DNA from: Virgibacillus proomii
GTDB taxonomy: Bacteria > Bacillota > Bacilli > Bacillales > Amphibacillaceae
Assembly: GCF_900162615.1 (NCBI RefSeq)
Contig: NZ_FUFN01000010.1
Location: 1,890,519 to 1,954,518 of the forward strand
Direction: 5' to 3'
DNA: 64,000 bases
This document shows, in pieces, positions 43,841 to 51,527 of the stretch (position 1 is the first letter of the stretch; each line of letters begins with the position of its first letter). A program made the position numbers and the translations under genes. The notes beneath the pieces were generated by a model, which worked only from the letters and a program-made list of their open reading frames with translations, was not told the DNA's origin and did not search any database.

Positions 43841-44496
43841 TTTTTTAAGAAAGCATTCTCTGCACGTAAACGTTCGTTCTCCTTTGCGATTCGATGCATT
43901 TCTAACTTCATTTTTTCTTCGGAAGTTAACTCATTTTCACTTTTAGAACGTCCTCTTCTATCCTGTAACGCATCCCATCCACCATCTTCATATTTACGTA
44001 CCCATTGATATATTTGTTGGTAAGACACTTGATGATTATCCGCAGTTTGTTGATAATTCTTCCCGTTCGCTAAGGCATCTTGTACCATCTCAATTCGTTC
44101 TTTCCAAGTTGTTTTTCTCCCTTTAGTCATCGAGCTCGTTCTTCCTTTCGACGTATCCTTTAATTCTCTATGACTATTATACTGCTTTATCCATTTTCGA
44201 AGTACGGATGTGCTAGATATTTTATACTTGCGAATGACCTCCCGTTGAGAATACTCCCCTGATATATAATCTTCTACAGCTGCTTGTTTTAAATCTTTAG
44301 AATATGACTTCCATGTCCTTGAGTTCTCCAATCCATTGAGACCGTATTTCTCATATTTATTAGCCCAATCATACAGAGTTACCTCCGAAATTCCGTATTT
44401 TGAACATAATTCTATTAGCGTATAATCTTCATTCTTATATGCCTTTAACACTTCATACTTAAACTGTCTAGAGTAAAATTTATATTTATTGGACAT
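43810..44496 (-). CDS. IS3-family OrfA, DNA-binding protein
   Basis: 228 residues with two or three helix-turn-helix modules (LIELCSKYGISEVTLYDWAN, YSQREVIRKYKISSTSVLRK, YQQTADNHQVSYQQIYQWV) and a C-terminal leucine-zipper-like helix (KENERLRAENAFLKKLEE). The slippery heptamer AAAAAAG lies in ...AFLKKLEE, 30 nt before the stop; an AGGAGG 8 nt before the stop could also aid frameshifting or restart. Near its C-terminus it fuses to OrfB. Confidence 0.9.
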   Translation of the reverse strand: MSNKYKFYSRQFKYEVLKAYKNEDYTLIELCSKYGISEVTLYDWANKYEKYGLNGLENSRTWKSYSKDLKQAAVEDYISGEYSQREVIRKYKISSTSVLRKWIKQYNSHRELKDTSKGRTSSMTKGRKTTWKERIEMVQDALANGKNYQQTADNHQVSYQQIYQWVRKYEDGGWDALQDRRGRSKSENELTSEEKMKLEMHRIAKENERLRAENAFLKKLEEIERRRK

Positions 44497-44499
44497 AAA

Positions 44500-44560
44500 A
44501 AACTCCCCTTAAGGTAATAACAGATTTTTATTTTTTAATCTGTCTACTTTAAGGGGAGCA
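44500..44560 (-). promoter_or_regulatory. Terminator-like hairpin in the IS3 leader
   Basis: On the minus strand, CTCCCCTTAA near the IS tip pairs with TTAAGGGGAG just before TTTTTT and the orfA ATG, with a second stem CAGATT/AATCTG inside. A transcript entering from outside would meet a terminator just before the transposase; one starting inside would not form it. Confidence 0.7.
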
Positions 44561-44689
44561 TATCAACTATTAAAGGCTGTTTTGTATAAATTGTTGCTTT
44601 CTTGACCAAATTCCTTAAAAGTTTATATAACAGGGGAGAGGAGGCGTTCAGTTATGTGCCCCAAACAATTTGCATCGTTTACACTATGA

Positions 44690-45012
44690 AACAAGGCTTG
44701 TTTCCAGAAGCGCAGATAAAATCGCTTAAAACCATCCGTGAGGCTTCGTCTGTGTTCATTGTGATAGTGTAGTCTGTAAAACGTAATGGTAAATATCGGT
44801 CAAGACAACGCTCTTTATGTAAGGATTGCGGAAAGACTTTCAATGATTTAGCACGTTAATAACTCTCATAACCGTTTAAAAGGATGATTGGGGAAAGCTT
44901 TCAAGACGTAGCAACCTATATTAGTTTCGTTGGGATTTAGGCAAACAAATAGCATTTGTCGAACGAGTCAAAAATGCTTGTTTCTGCCTGTCGAAAGTTA
45001 AATCACACCACA
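44690..45012 (+). pseudogene. IS1595-family transposase remnant with internal deletion
   Basis: Frames read VCVHCDSVV, then KRNGKYRSRQRSLCKDCGKT and FNDLA (zinc-ribbon N-terminus), then directly NSHNRLKG and DVATYISFVG, ESKMLVSACRKLN (C-terminal end). The catalytic middle is gone, with frameshifts and stops. A deletion derivative of an IS1595-type element. Confidence 0.75.
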
Positions 45013-45036
45013 GTTGAAATGTTGAGAAGTACTTAA

Positions 45037-45606
45037 CTAATTATTAGACGTATATTTATTGCTTCCAGGTAGTTTCTTGATTTCATTCCAGGCTTCAATC
45101 GCTTCTTCACGACGTTTTCCTTGATTTCTCGGGTCAGCAAAAAAGTCACGTATGAATTGATTGTATTCAAATTGAGGTGCAATGTTTTTCTTATACGAAG
45201 AGTCTTTTTTTCGTTCTATTTCCTCATACCAAGCGTCTACAACATCACGATATGTTTTTCCGACATTGTTTTTAAAATAGTTTTGGATATAGGTGGAAAA
45301 ATGAAATTTTGGAATAATAGACTTAAAAAATGCTCTTACATTTTGGCTACAACGATGGTTTTCTGTAATGACTGTATCAAGACTTAAATTTGCTTGAGGT
45401 TGTATTTTCTTATTCGATTTAAGTTTTCTGGTAGGTTTTTTAATCTCCCCTGTCCGAATAAATGTCTCAATCCTATCGGAAATCTCTATTTTAGAACCAG
45501 AAGCATTTATTCCATTTTCTCTACAAAAGGATAGTAATTCTTCCTTTAACCAGTAATAATTTTTAAAACTTTCTACACTTATATCTTTAGTTAAATTAGG
45601 TCTCGT
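45037..45606 (-). CDS. SAP/DUF6434-like small protein with ACG in the start position
   Basis: An open frame of 190 codons without any Met. It begins at ACG (45606-45604), 8 nt after GGAGG (45615-45619): (ACG)RPNLTKDISVESFKNYYWL. Residues 15-55 (LKEELLSFCRENGINASGSK, KIEISDRIETF) look like a SAP DNA-binding motif; the C-terminal half (FHFSTYIQNYFKNNVGKTY, QFEYNQFIRDFFADPRNQGK) matches what I recall of DUF6434 proteins, which start MRPNLTKD. No other ATG, GTG or TTG opens the frame. Either ACG initiates weakly or a single T-to-C change has silenced it. Driven by a LexA-type promoter. Confidence 0.7.
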   Translation of the reverse strand, partial: TRPNLTKDISVESFKNYYWLKEELLSFCRENGINASGSKIEISDRIETFIRTGEIKKPTRKLKSNKKIQPQANLSLDTVITENHRCSQNVRAFFKSIIPKFHFSTYIQNYFKNNVGKTYRDVVDAWYEEIERKKDSSYKKNIAPQFEYNQFIRDFFADPRNQGKRREEAIEAWNEIKKLPGSNKYTSNN

Positions 45607-45635
45607 AAATTACACCTCCATATTTAATTATGTTC

Positions 45636-45664
45636 ATTATGGAACATTTGTTCTTGTGAAGCAA
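45636..45664 (-). promoter_or_regulatory. Promoter with LexA box in spacer, for the SAP-like gene
   Basis: Minus strand: TTGCTT (45664-45659), 17-bp spacer, CATAAT (45641-45636). AGAACAAATGTTCC (45654-45641) fills the spacer and fits CGAACRNRYGTTYC at 13 of 14. Start codon 30 nt downstream of the -10. A clear SOS promoter. Confidence 0.8.
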
Positions 45665-46217
45665 AAATAATTATAGTCAAAAACAATAAAGTTTATGAAA
45701 AACAGGCAAATATGAAGGTCTAGCAAAGATAGTTAGGTGTCTATTATTTAATCACTGGAAACTGTGTTGAATTATCAGACAAACGTTTTACTTTTAACTT
45801 TAGATTGTGACACTTAATCTATTTGGTTTAGGTTATTTACATAGCAATAATCAGTAAAGATAAAAGGGATTAAAAATAAAATTAACACCTATCCTTTATA
45901 AGAACATTGGATAGTTTTTTAGTTATATCTTAAACCACAAACAGTTACCAAAAAATTTAGGACTCTCAAACGTTTGGGTTATCAAAAAGATGTACTTATA
46001 TTAGTAAATACATTCTTACAGTCCACAAGAAGCGTTTTGATTGAATTTTTTTCTAGAGAGACTAACTTATATAAACGGCAAAGCATTTCCTAATTTTAGA
46101 CTTCCTTAAAATTACTGCTCATTCCTTTACATTTGTATCGAATTTACTTACGATGAAATCAGTGTAAATTATTAGATAATGCTTTTACAATAATTAAAAA
46201 GGGGCAAGGGGATCAGA
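45665..46217. other. Gap before yneN
   Basis: Hairpin CTATCC (45889-45894) / GGATAG (45909-45914) followed by TTTTTT, a plus-strand terminator without an obvious gene before it. A 48-codon frame (KPQTVTKKFRTLKRLGYQKD from about 45935) lacks a start and was not recognised; it may be a relic. Confidence 0.35.
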
Positions 46218-46808
46218 ATGTATAAAAAAATGCTAGGCGTTGCTATAATAGTGGTGTTAGCTGGTATTGTGTTATTTAATTATGTTCAAAAAAAAGAAGA
46301 TTCGGTTTTAGATACTCCAAATTCCAATATTAGTGATGAAATGAATGCGAAAGGTGGAATGATTACGTCTAAAAAAAAGGGAGAAACCCTTGAAGTTGGT
46401 AATCCTGCACCAGACTTCGAATTAAATACATTGAGTGGAGATAAACTCACATTAACAGATTTACGAGGCAAAAAGGTAATTTTAAATTTTTGGGCCACCT
46501 GGTGTCCACCATGCCGAGAGGAAATGCCTGAAATGGAGAAGTTTTATAATGATGCCAAATCAGATGTCGAAATAGTAGCTGTAAATTTGACCAACTCAGA
46601 GAAAAATGAAGAAGATGTAAAAGAATATATAGACAAATATGGATATACATATCCAGTTCCTCTTGATGGAAAAGGTAAGGTTCGCAATACGTATCAAGTT
46701 ATCGCTGTACCAACAACGTATTTTATTGATGAAGAAGGGAAAATTATAAAGATTCACCCCGGTCCTATGAATTATGAATTAATGGAAGAAACAATTGAAG
46801 CTATGTAA
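46218..46808 (+). CDS. yneN: Membrane-anchored thioredoxin-like protein YneN (ResA family)
   Basis: Extracytoplasmic thiol-disulfide oxidoreductase. 196 residues. N-terminal membrane anchor (MLGVAIIVVLAGIVLFNYV), then a TlpA/ResA thioredoxin fold with active site WATWCPPCREEMPEM near residue 95 and cis-Pro in VIAVPTTYFIDEEG. ATG 46218 follows AGGGGATC. CcdA at 35262 could supply its electrons. Confidence 0.92.
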   Translation: MYKKMLGVAIIVVLAGIVLFNYVQKKEDSVLDTPNSNISDEMNAKGGMITSKKKGETLEVGNPAPDFELNTLSGDKLTLTDLRGKKVILNFWATWCPPCREEMPEMEKFYNDAKSDVEIVAVNLTNSEKNEEDVKEYIDKYGYTYPVPLDGKGKVRNTYQVIAVPTTYFIDEEGKIIKIHPGPMNYELMEETIEAM

Positions 46809-46868
46809 AACAGATGTATACTTTGATTAGAAATTGGCCATCCTGCTTTAAAAAAGGAGGGGACGGCC

Positions 46869-47012
46869 ATGTCCTTAAAGAAAAGAAGAACGTTTGATGA
46901 CTTAGTTCAGGAAAATCGTCAAAAGATTTTAAAAGATAAGCTGCTGATGGAAAAAATCGAACAACAAATAGAGCAAAAACAGAAAAGGATCAGACAGAAA
47001 AAAGTGCAATGA
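46869..47012 (+). CDS. fbpB: FbpB-family small basic protein
   Basis: 47 residues, MSLKKRRTFDDLVQENRQKI and a charged helix ending RQKKVQ. The R-K-x-F-x-x-L-V-x-E-N-x-x-x-[IL]-[LM]-x-D pattern is that of FbpB (Fur-regulated basic protein B), thought to assist the small RNA FsrA in iron sparing. GGAGGGG lies 6 nt before ATG. I see no Fur box, so regulation here is open. A strong terminator follows. Confidence 0.82.
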   Translation: MSLKKRRTFDDLVQENRQKILKDKLLMEKIEQQIEQKQKRIRQKKVQ

Positions 47013-47017
47013 AAATC

Positions 47018-47055
47018 GTAACCGCTAGATTGTAAAGCGGTTACTATTTTTTATA
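47018..47055 (+). terminator. fbpB terminator
   Basis: GTAACCGCT / AGCGGTTAC, 9-nt loop, then TATTTTTT. Confidence 0.9.
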
Positions 47056-47115
47056 CTATAGGAAAGTATTAAATTTTAGGGTTTATCGTAAAAAGAAAAA
47101 CGATAGCTTTTTGGT
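47055..47115 (+). repeat. Module C, uninterrupted copy (empty site)
   Basis: ACTATAGGAAAGTATTAAAT, TTTAGGGTTTATCGTAAAAA, GAAAAACGATAGC. TTTAT at 47082-47086 is continuous with CGTA, the empty counterpart of element B2's insertion site at 33416. Confidence 0.8.
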
Positions 47116-47295
47116 TTGAGAAAGTATATCTGTTTGTACATAGTTGATAACTATTTGCAAAGTAGCGTCGTCTAGCTTATTCGCTTTGTTCGGTAACTAA
47201 TAGGAAAACAGAATGACACATTTATTATACGTTGAATAATTTTGGATAGATTAGGAAAACTAGGAAAGCAACCTATAATGAAAGGAGTCATGGTG

Positions 47296-47526
47296 ATGAC
47301 AGATAATAATCAACCAAAGCCAGACGATCGCAGTGATAACGTAGAAAGATTACAAGAAATGGTTCAGGATACAATCCAAAATATTGAAAAAGCACATGAA
47401 ACAATGGAATTTACATCTGGTGAAGAAAAAGAAGCCATTAAAGCTAAAAATAAACGAAGAGAGCAAGCAATCGAAGGAATGCGAGCCGAAATTAAAGATG
47501 AATATAGAAACCAAGAGGATCAATAG
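47296..47526 (+). CDS. tlp: Small acid-soluble spore protein Tlp
   Basis: Minor thioredoxin-like-named spore core protein, made late in the forespore. 76 residues; PDDRSDNVERLQEMVQDTI and MEFTSGEEKEAIKAKNKRRE match Tlp. ATG 47296 is 8 nt after AAAGGAG; ATG 47290 is too close. A TGAATA at 47233-47238 may be a sigma-G -35, but no good -10 follows at the right spacing. Confidence 0.93.
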   Translation: MTDNNQPKPDDRSDNVERLQEMVQDTIQNIEKAHETMEFTSGEEKEAIKAKNKRREQAIEGMRAEIKDEYRNQEDQ

Positions 47527-47552
47527 AAGTAAACCAAAAAATTCTAAGTGAT

Positions 47553-47926
47553 ATGCTCCCCTTAAGGTAGACAGATTAAAAAATAAAAATCTGTTTTCCT
47601 TAAGGGGGAGTTTTTGTATGTCCAAAAGATCTCATTCAAGTAAATTAAAATATAAAGTACTAAAGGCTTATAAACAATGAGAATTATACAATGAATGAGT
47701 TATGTTCAACGTATAAAATTAATAAATCAACTCTATATCGCTGGATTGAAAAATTTGAGAATGAAGGAATACGTGGTTTAGAAAAATCAAAAACATGGAA
47801 ACCGTATTCTCAAGAATTAAAAGAAACAGCCGTAAGAGATTATCTTCCAGGTGAATATTCTTTACGTGAGGTTATAAGAAAGCATGGTATATCTGATACA
47901 AAAGTTCTCCAATTTGTACGTTGCTA
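47553..47926 (+). pseudogene. Truncated IS3-family relative (left end and orfA fragment)
   Basis: Starts with TGCTCCCCTTAAGGTAGACA (47558 onward), nearly the tip of the IS at 42892-44560, and the same leader hairpin (CTTAAGGGGGAG before TTTTT). orfA begins MSKRSHSSKLKYKVLKAYKQ and stops; a second frame continues MNELCSTYKINKSTLYRWIE ... VIRKHGISDTKVL. All of orfB and the other end are missing. About 60 percent identical to OrfA above by eye, so a different, older element. Confidence 0.85.
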
Positions 47927-48141
47927 ACCAAGTGCATCCAGCCTTTTGTTCTAGTAAAGTAAAGAGAGAGGATCACTAGTTATGTTTCATTCAAATGTAA
48001 AAATATTGGATTTTCTTTTCGCAAAAGAAATTATGTTTAATGTTTACCAATTCGAACATTTTTTGAAAGGTTTAACGAGAAGGATCACTTAAGATATGAT
48101 AAGCTTAATAGAGAAAATATTAGCTTAGGAGGAATTTTTCG

Positions 48142-48567
48142 TTGCATAAAGAGAAAACACCAATCGAAGTAAGATATCAGGAAACGGATCAGATGGGAGT
48201 TGTCTATCACGCCAATTATTTAGTCTGGTTTGAAATTGGCAGAACTAAATTTATTGAATTTCTCGGTTTTCAATATAAAGAAATGGAAGAGCATAACGTT
48301 GTTTCTCCGGTTACAAATGCAAATATTCAATTTAAAAAACCAATTCGCTACGGAGACAACGTCACAGTAGAAACATGGCTTGAAGCTTATAACGGGATAA
48401 GAACTGTATATGGCTATCTTATTTTAAATGGGGAGGGAGAAGTTGCTGTAAGTGGAACAACCGAGCATGTGATCGTAAACAAAGATACATTCCGTCCATT
48501 GTCATTAAAAAAAACATTTCCAGATTGGCATAAAGCATATAAAAAACAATTAGAAGGAGATAGCTAG
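48142..48567 (+). CDS. yneP: Hotdog-fold acyl-CoA thioesterase YneP
   Basis: 4-hydroxybenzoyl-CoA/YbgC-type thioesterase. 141 residues; catalytic segment YQETDQMGVVYHANYLVWFE with Asp and His, then RYGDNVTVETWLEAY. Substrate unknown. TTG 48142 has AGGAGGAAT upstream and is the only sensible start. yneQ follows after 1 bp. Confidence 0.93.
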   Translation: MHKEKTPIEVRYQETDQMGVVYHANYLVWFEIGRTKFIEFLGFQYKEMEEHNVVSPVTNANIQFKKPIRYGDNVTVETWLEAYNGIRTVYGYLILNGEGEVAVSGTTEHVIVNKDTFRPLSLKKTFPDWHKAYKKQLEGDS

Positions 48568-48568
48568 A

Positions 48569-48898
48569 GTGGCGTTTGGAATTACTAAGAAAGAGCTGAT
48601 CACTTGGAAACAACAAGTAAAAGCCGGTGAAATTGCTTTTATAACCCACTACTGGCTGGATGAGCGATTTCCAGATTGTACTACCGTAACCAAGGTAGGA
48701 TGTAGTGATCTGGATAAACTACTTACATGGGGGAAAAAGTATCAATTGTTAGCTGAATGGATTGATTATAAGAACAACCATTACCCACATTTTGATTTAT
48801 TTGGTGAAAGACAAAAATACATACTTGAAAAAGAAAACCAGTGGGAACAATTAAAACGTTTTAATTTATTGGAGAAAAAAATACATAAAAAGAGCTAA
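48569..48898 (+). CDS. yneQ: Conserved small protein YneQ
   Basis: 109 residues, unknown function. Features GEIAFITHYWLDERFPDC and WIDYKNNHYPHFDLFGERQK, conserved in Bacillaceae. GTG 48569 lies one base after yneP with AAGGAGATAG upstream. Its stop lies inside the shared terminator. Confidence 0.9.
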   Translation: MAFGITKKELITWKQQVKAGEIAFITHYWLDERFPDCTTVTKVGCSDLDKLLTWGKKYQLLAEWIDYKNNHYPHFDLFGERQKYILEKENQWEQLKRFNLLEKKIHKKS

Positions 48899-48920
48899 TT
48901 TTAAGCTCTTTTTATGTATT
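48880..48920. terminator. Bidirectional terminator yneQ / yneR
   Basis: ATACATAAAAAGAGCT / AGCTCTTTTTATGTAT, a 16-bp perfect stem with a 7-nt loop; overlaps the ends of both convergent genes. Confidence 0.9.
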
Positions 48921-49200
48921 GTATGTTTGGCTCCTGTTTTTTTCTGCTAAAACTAATTTTTAAATCATGGTCTTCAAAATACCAAGCATCTTTTGCCTCA
49001 ATAAAGAAAGTAATATTATCGACATCGTTGGAAGCGTAAACTTCAACCGGCTTTTCATTACTAACCCCTAAAGAAAAGCCAGGAACGTTTCCCCCAAATC
49101 CACCATATCTGACAAAAAAACGCACATATGCTTCATTTTCTTCAATGTCTAGTTCATCTCTATACCATTTTGCTGCCTCTTTGCTGATTTGGATATTCAT
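48901..49200 (-). CDS. yneR: HesB-like protein YneR
   Basis: 99 residues, HesB/IscA-like fold but without the three conserved cysteines of A-type Fe-S carriers, as in other YneR proteins; KEAAKWYRDELDIEE and YVRFFVRYGGFGGNVPGFSL mark the family. Role unknown. Start preceded by AAAGGAGC on the minus strand. Confidence 0.9.
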   Translation of the reverse strand: MNIQISKEAAKWYRDELDIEENEAYVRFFVRYGGFGGNVPGFSLGVSNEKPVEVYASNDVDNITFFIEAKDAWYFEDHDLKISFSRKKQEPNIQYIKRA

Positions 49201-49219
49201 CTGAAAAACAGCTCCTTTT

Positions 49220-49444
49220 TTATTTCTTTTTCTTTTCTGGTACTAAATCAATCCCGCCAGGATGAAAAGGGTGGCATTTGCTGATTCGTTTTACTGTCAA
49301 ATAGGTGCCTTTAAAAAAGCCAAATCGGCGATATGCTTCCAACCCATATTCAGAGCACGTCGGATAAAAACGACAGGTTGGGGGTTTAAATGGGCTAATC
49401 GCAACACGATAAAATTTAATTAATCCGATAAAGATATACTTCAT
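49220..49444 (-). CDS. yidD: Membrane protein insertion efficiency factor YidD
   Basis: 74 residues. Helps YidC-dependent membrane insertion. FYRVAISPFKPPTCRFYPTC, CSEYGLEAYRRFG and CHPFHPGGIDLVP carry the three conserved Cys and the family motifs; the C-terminus is Lys-rich. Minus-strand GGGTTCCT context gives AGAAGGGTTCC before ATG. Confidence 0.95.
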   Translation of the reverse strand: MKYIFIGLIKFYRVAISPFKPPTCRFYPTCSEYGLEAYRRFGFFKGTYLTVKRISKCHPFHPGGIDLVPEKKKK

Positions 49445-49461
49445 AGGAACCCTTCTTTTAT

Positions 49462-50388
49462 TTAATTCTTTGTTTTATCATAGGTAATTGTTGCAAATGC
49501 ATCATGCATATGAATGGATTCCTCATTTTGACAGCTTACTTTGAACTTGGTAATAAACGGTGTTTCATATAAATCTGCAGCTATTAATCGTACCATGTCT
49601 TCAACGAATCGTGGATTTTCATAGGCTTGTTCGGTAACCCTCTTTTCATCCGTTCGTTTTAAGATTGGATGTAATCTTGCGCTCGCATTACTTTCTGCAG
49701 CTTCAAGCAATACTTCCTTCCAATCAAACTCCGTTTCAGCAAATTGTTCATCAACTGATATATCGATTGTTACATTTCCGCGCTGATTATGAGCACTATA
49801 TTCGCTAATTTCTTTAGAACAAGGACACAGCGTTGCAATAGCTACAGTGAGTGCAAGTTGAATATTCACCCCACGATCTTCATCGTATTTCATCTTTATA
49901 CTAGCATCTGCATGATTAAGACCTGCTAAACCTGTATCAGGGGCTTGTCTTTCATAAAACCACGGAAAGCTAACTTCCATATAAGCATCAGGCTGTTCGA
50001 GGCGATTAGCTAGCTCTTTTGTAAAGCTTTTTAATACATTCAAATCCGTTGAAAAGCCTCTTGCATGATAATCTGCTAATTGTTCATTAAAACGGCTCAT
50101 ATTCGTTCCTTTATTCGTTTGCTTTAGACTAGAAGTAAACGTAAATGAACCGATACTTGTTTGAGTGTAAGGTGCAATCGTGCTATTTATCATAATCGGA
50201 TGCTTTACCTTCGTTATCCCAACTGCATCCAAAGCAAATAAGAAATCCTTTTTTGTATTCTGTAAGTCCGCCATATACTTTTTATCGACAGGTTTCGATT
50301 TTGGGGCTGGCTTTACAGAACCAAATAATTGATGGCGCTCCTGTTTTGTTGGTAATTTTTTAACTGGAAAAGTTTTTGTGTTGTCCAT
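49462..50388 (-). CDS. folE2: GTP cyclohydrolase FolE2 (type IB)
   Basis: First step of folate synthesis, GTP to dihydroneopterin triphosphate; the FolE2 form uses various metals and often replaces zinc-dependent FolE under zinc shortage. 308 residues. Signature ATLCPCSKEISEYSAHNQRG with the catalytic Cys, and ESNASARLHPILKR. ATG 50388 is 7 nt after AAAGGGGG; GTG 50391 is an alternative. No Zur box was recognised. Confidence 0.95.
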   Translation of the reverse strand: MDNTKTFPVKKLPTKQERHQLFGSVKPAPKSKPVDKKYMADLQNTKKDFLFALDAVGITKVKHPIMINSTIAPYTQTSIGSFTFTSSLKQTNKGTNMSRFNEQLADYHARGFSTDLNVLKSFTKELANRLEQPDAYMEVSFPWFYERQAPDTGLAGLNHADASIKMKYDEDRGVNIQLALTVAIATLCPCSKEISEYSAHNQRGNVTIDISVDEQFAETEFDWKEVLLEAAESNASARLHPILKRTDEKRVTEQAYENPRFVEDMVRLIAADLYETPFITKFKVSCQNEESIHMHDAFATITYDKTKN

Positions 50389-50460
50389 CACATCGCCCCC
50401 TTTCTCTTTACTTCTAAAGTATACGTTACGATAAAGCGAGAATCAATCTATAGGTTTTAT

Positions 50461-50646
50461 CCCGCATGTAAGGTGCCGTAAGATTCCCACTTCAAGAGCC
50501 TTGAGTTGATACAAAAGGGGTTAAGTGGGAGAAAACGGCACCTAAATGCCCGATTCGTTTAAGGACCCTTTAGGTCATACCCCCTGAGGTACTAACATTC
50601 AGTAGGAGAGGGAAGCAAACCCCTACTGAATGAAGTTTCACTTTAT
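50461..50646 (+). mobile_element. Family B palindrome-associated element, copy B4
   Basis: 186 bp, preceded by TTTAT (50456-50460), CCCGCATG to CACTTTAT. Left stem AGGTGCCGT/ACGGCACCT intact; inner stem TCCCACTT/AAGTGGGA; right hairpin CATTCAGTAGGAG / CCCCTACTGAATG. Lies between folE2 and plsY, opposite to both. Confidence 0.83.
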
Positions 50647-50652
50647 CGGCGA

Positions 50653-51234
50653 TTACATCCAAGTTATTTTTGGCTCTGTTTTATTTTTTATTCGTTTTAA
50701 GTTCTCACGATGCCTGTAAATCACAAAAATGGTTAGGATCGAGGTAACAATAATTAGCCCCGTATTTTTAAAGATAAAGGATAATATAACAGTTACGATG
50801 CCAGTAATAATAGATGAAAGTGAGACATATTTCGATATATATAGGCTAATTAAAAAAGTTGACACCATTAGAACAAATAATAATGGATTAATACCAAGAA
50901 TGATGCCGCCGGATGTGGCAACTGCTTTTCCTCCTTTAAATTTTGCAAACACAGGATACGTATGACCGGCTACTGCGAATAATCCGATGATCAGCCGATA
51001 GACATCGGCGTCAAAAAACAGCGGAAGAAGCGTAGCCATCGTACCTTTTAAAATATCTGCTAGTGTAACAATAATCCCAGCTTTTATTCCTAATACACGA
51101 AAGGTGTTTGTTGCTCCGAGGTTTCCGCTGCCATGCTCACGTACGTCTTTGTTATAACCAATCTTTCCGACAATCAAGGCAGACGGAATCGATCCGAGTA
51201 GATAGGCAATAATTGCAAATACTAGATACTCCAT
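50653..51234 (-). CDS. plsY: Glycerol-3-phosphate acyltransferase PlsY
   Basis: Integral membrane enzyme moving acyl from acyl-phosphate (made by PlsX) to glycerol-3-phosphate. 193 residues, five membrane helices. The three conserved loops are GSIPSALIVGK, HGSGNLGATNTFR and FKGGKAVATSGG. Lies opposite to its upstream neighbour. Start preceded by AAAGTAGGAAGC. Confidence 0.96.
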   Translation of the reverse strand: MEYLVFAIIAYLLGSIPSALIVGKIGYNKDVREHGSGNLGATNTFRVLGIKAGIIVTLADILKGTMATLLPLFFDADVYRLIIGLFAVAGHTYPVFAKFKGGKAVATSGGIILGINPLLFVLMVSTFLISLYISKYVSLSSIITGIVTVILSFIFKNTGLIIVTSILTIFVIYRHRENLKRIKNKTEPKITWM

Positions 51235-51527
51235 AATGCTTCCTACTTTCCTCTTAATTATCTTCGCACCTATTGTAATTATAAATAAGGACGATACTGC
51301 CTTTTATTTTAGCACGAAGTTCCTATTTTAAGAACCATTATTAAATAGATGTTTGTTATTAATTGTATCTGGGAATAAACTATATTATTCTAGCAATAGT
51401 AATTTCTTAAAAATAAGTTCAAAACGTTAAGCAAAAGTGATGCCGAATTTTTCCGTACCTAAACATGGTCTGTTCGTTTAAATGGATATCACTCGCTTTT
51501 TATAATACGTATTAAAGGGGAAAGTAC

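Larger units (their letters stand above)
42892..44560 (-). mobile_element. IS3-family (IS150-group) insertion sequence, complete
   Basis: 1669 bp bounded by imperfect inverted repeats TGCCCCCTGTCAAGTAGACAG (left, 42892) and TGCTCCCCTTAAAGTAGACAG (right end, minus strand from 44560), about 17 of 21 matching. Carries orfA and orfB in overlapping frames. No clear 3-5 bp target duplication (TGAAC against TATCA), so insertion is old or a flank was rearranged. Confidence 0.9.

Noticed and set aside
42887..44565. Target duplication of the IS3 element
   Set aside because: Left flank TGAAC and right flank TATCA do not match.
45121..45387. 88-codon plus-strand ORF
   Set aside because: Antisense shadow of the SAP-like gene on the minus strand.
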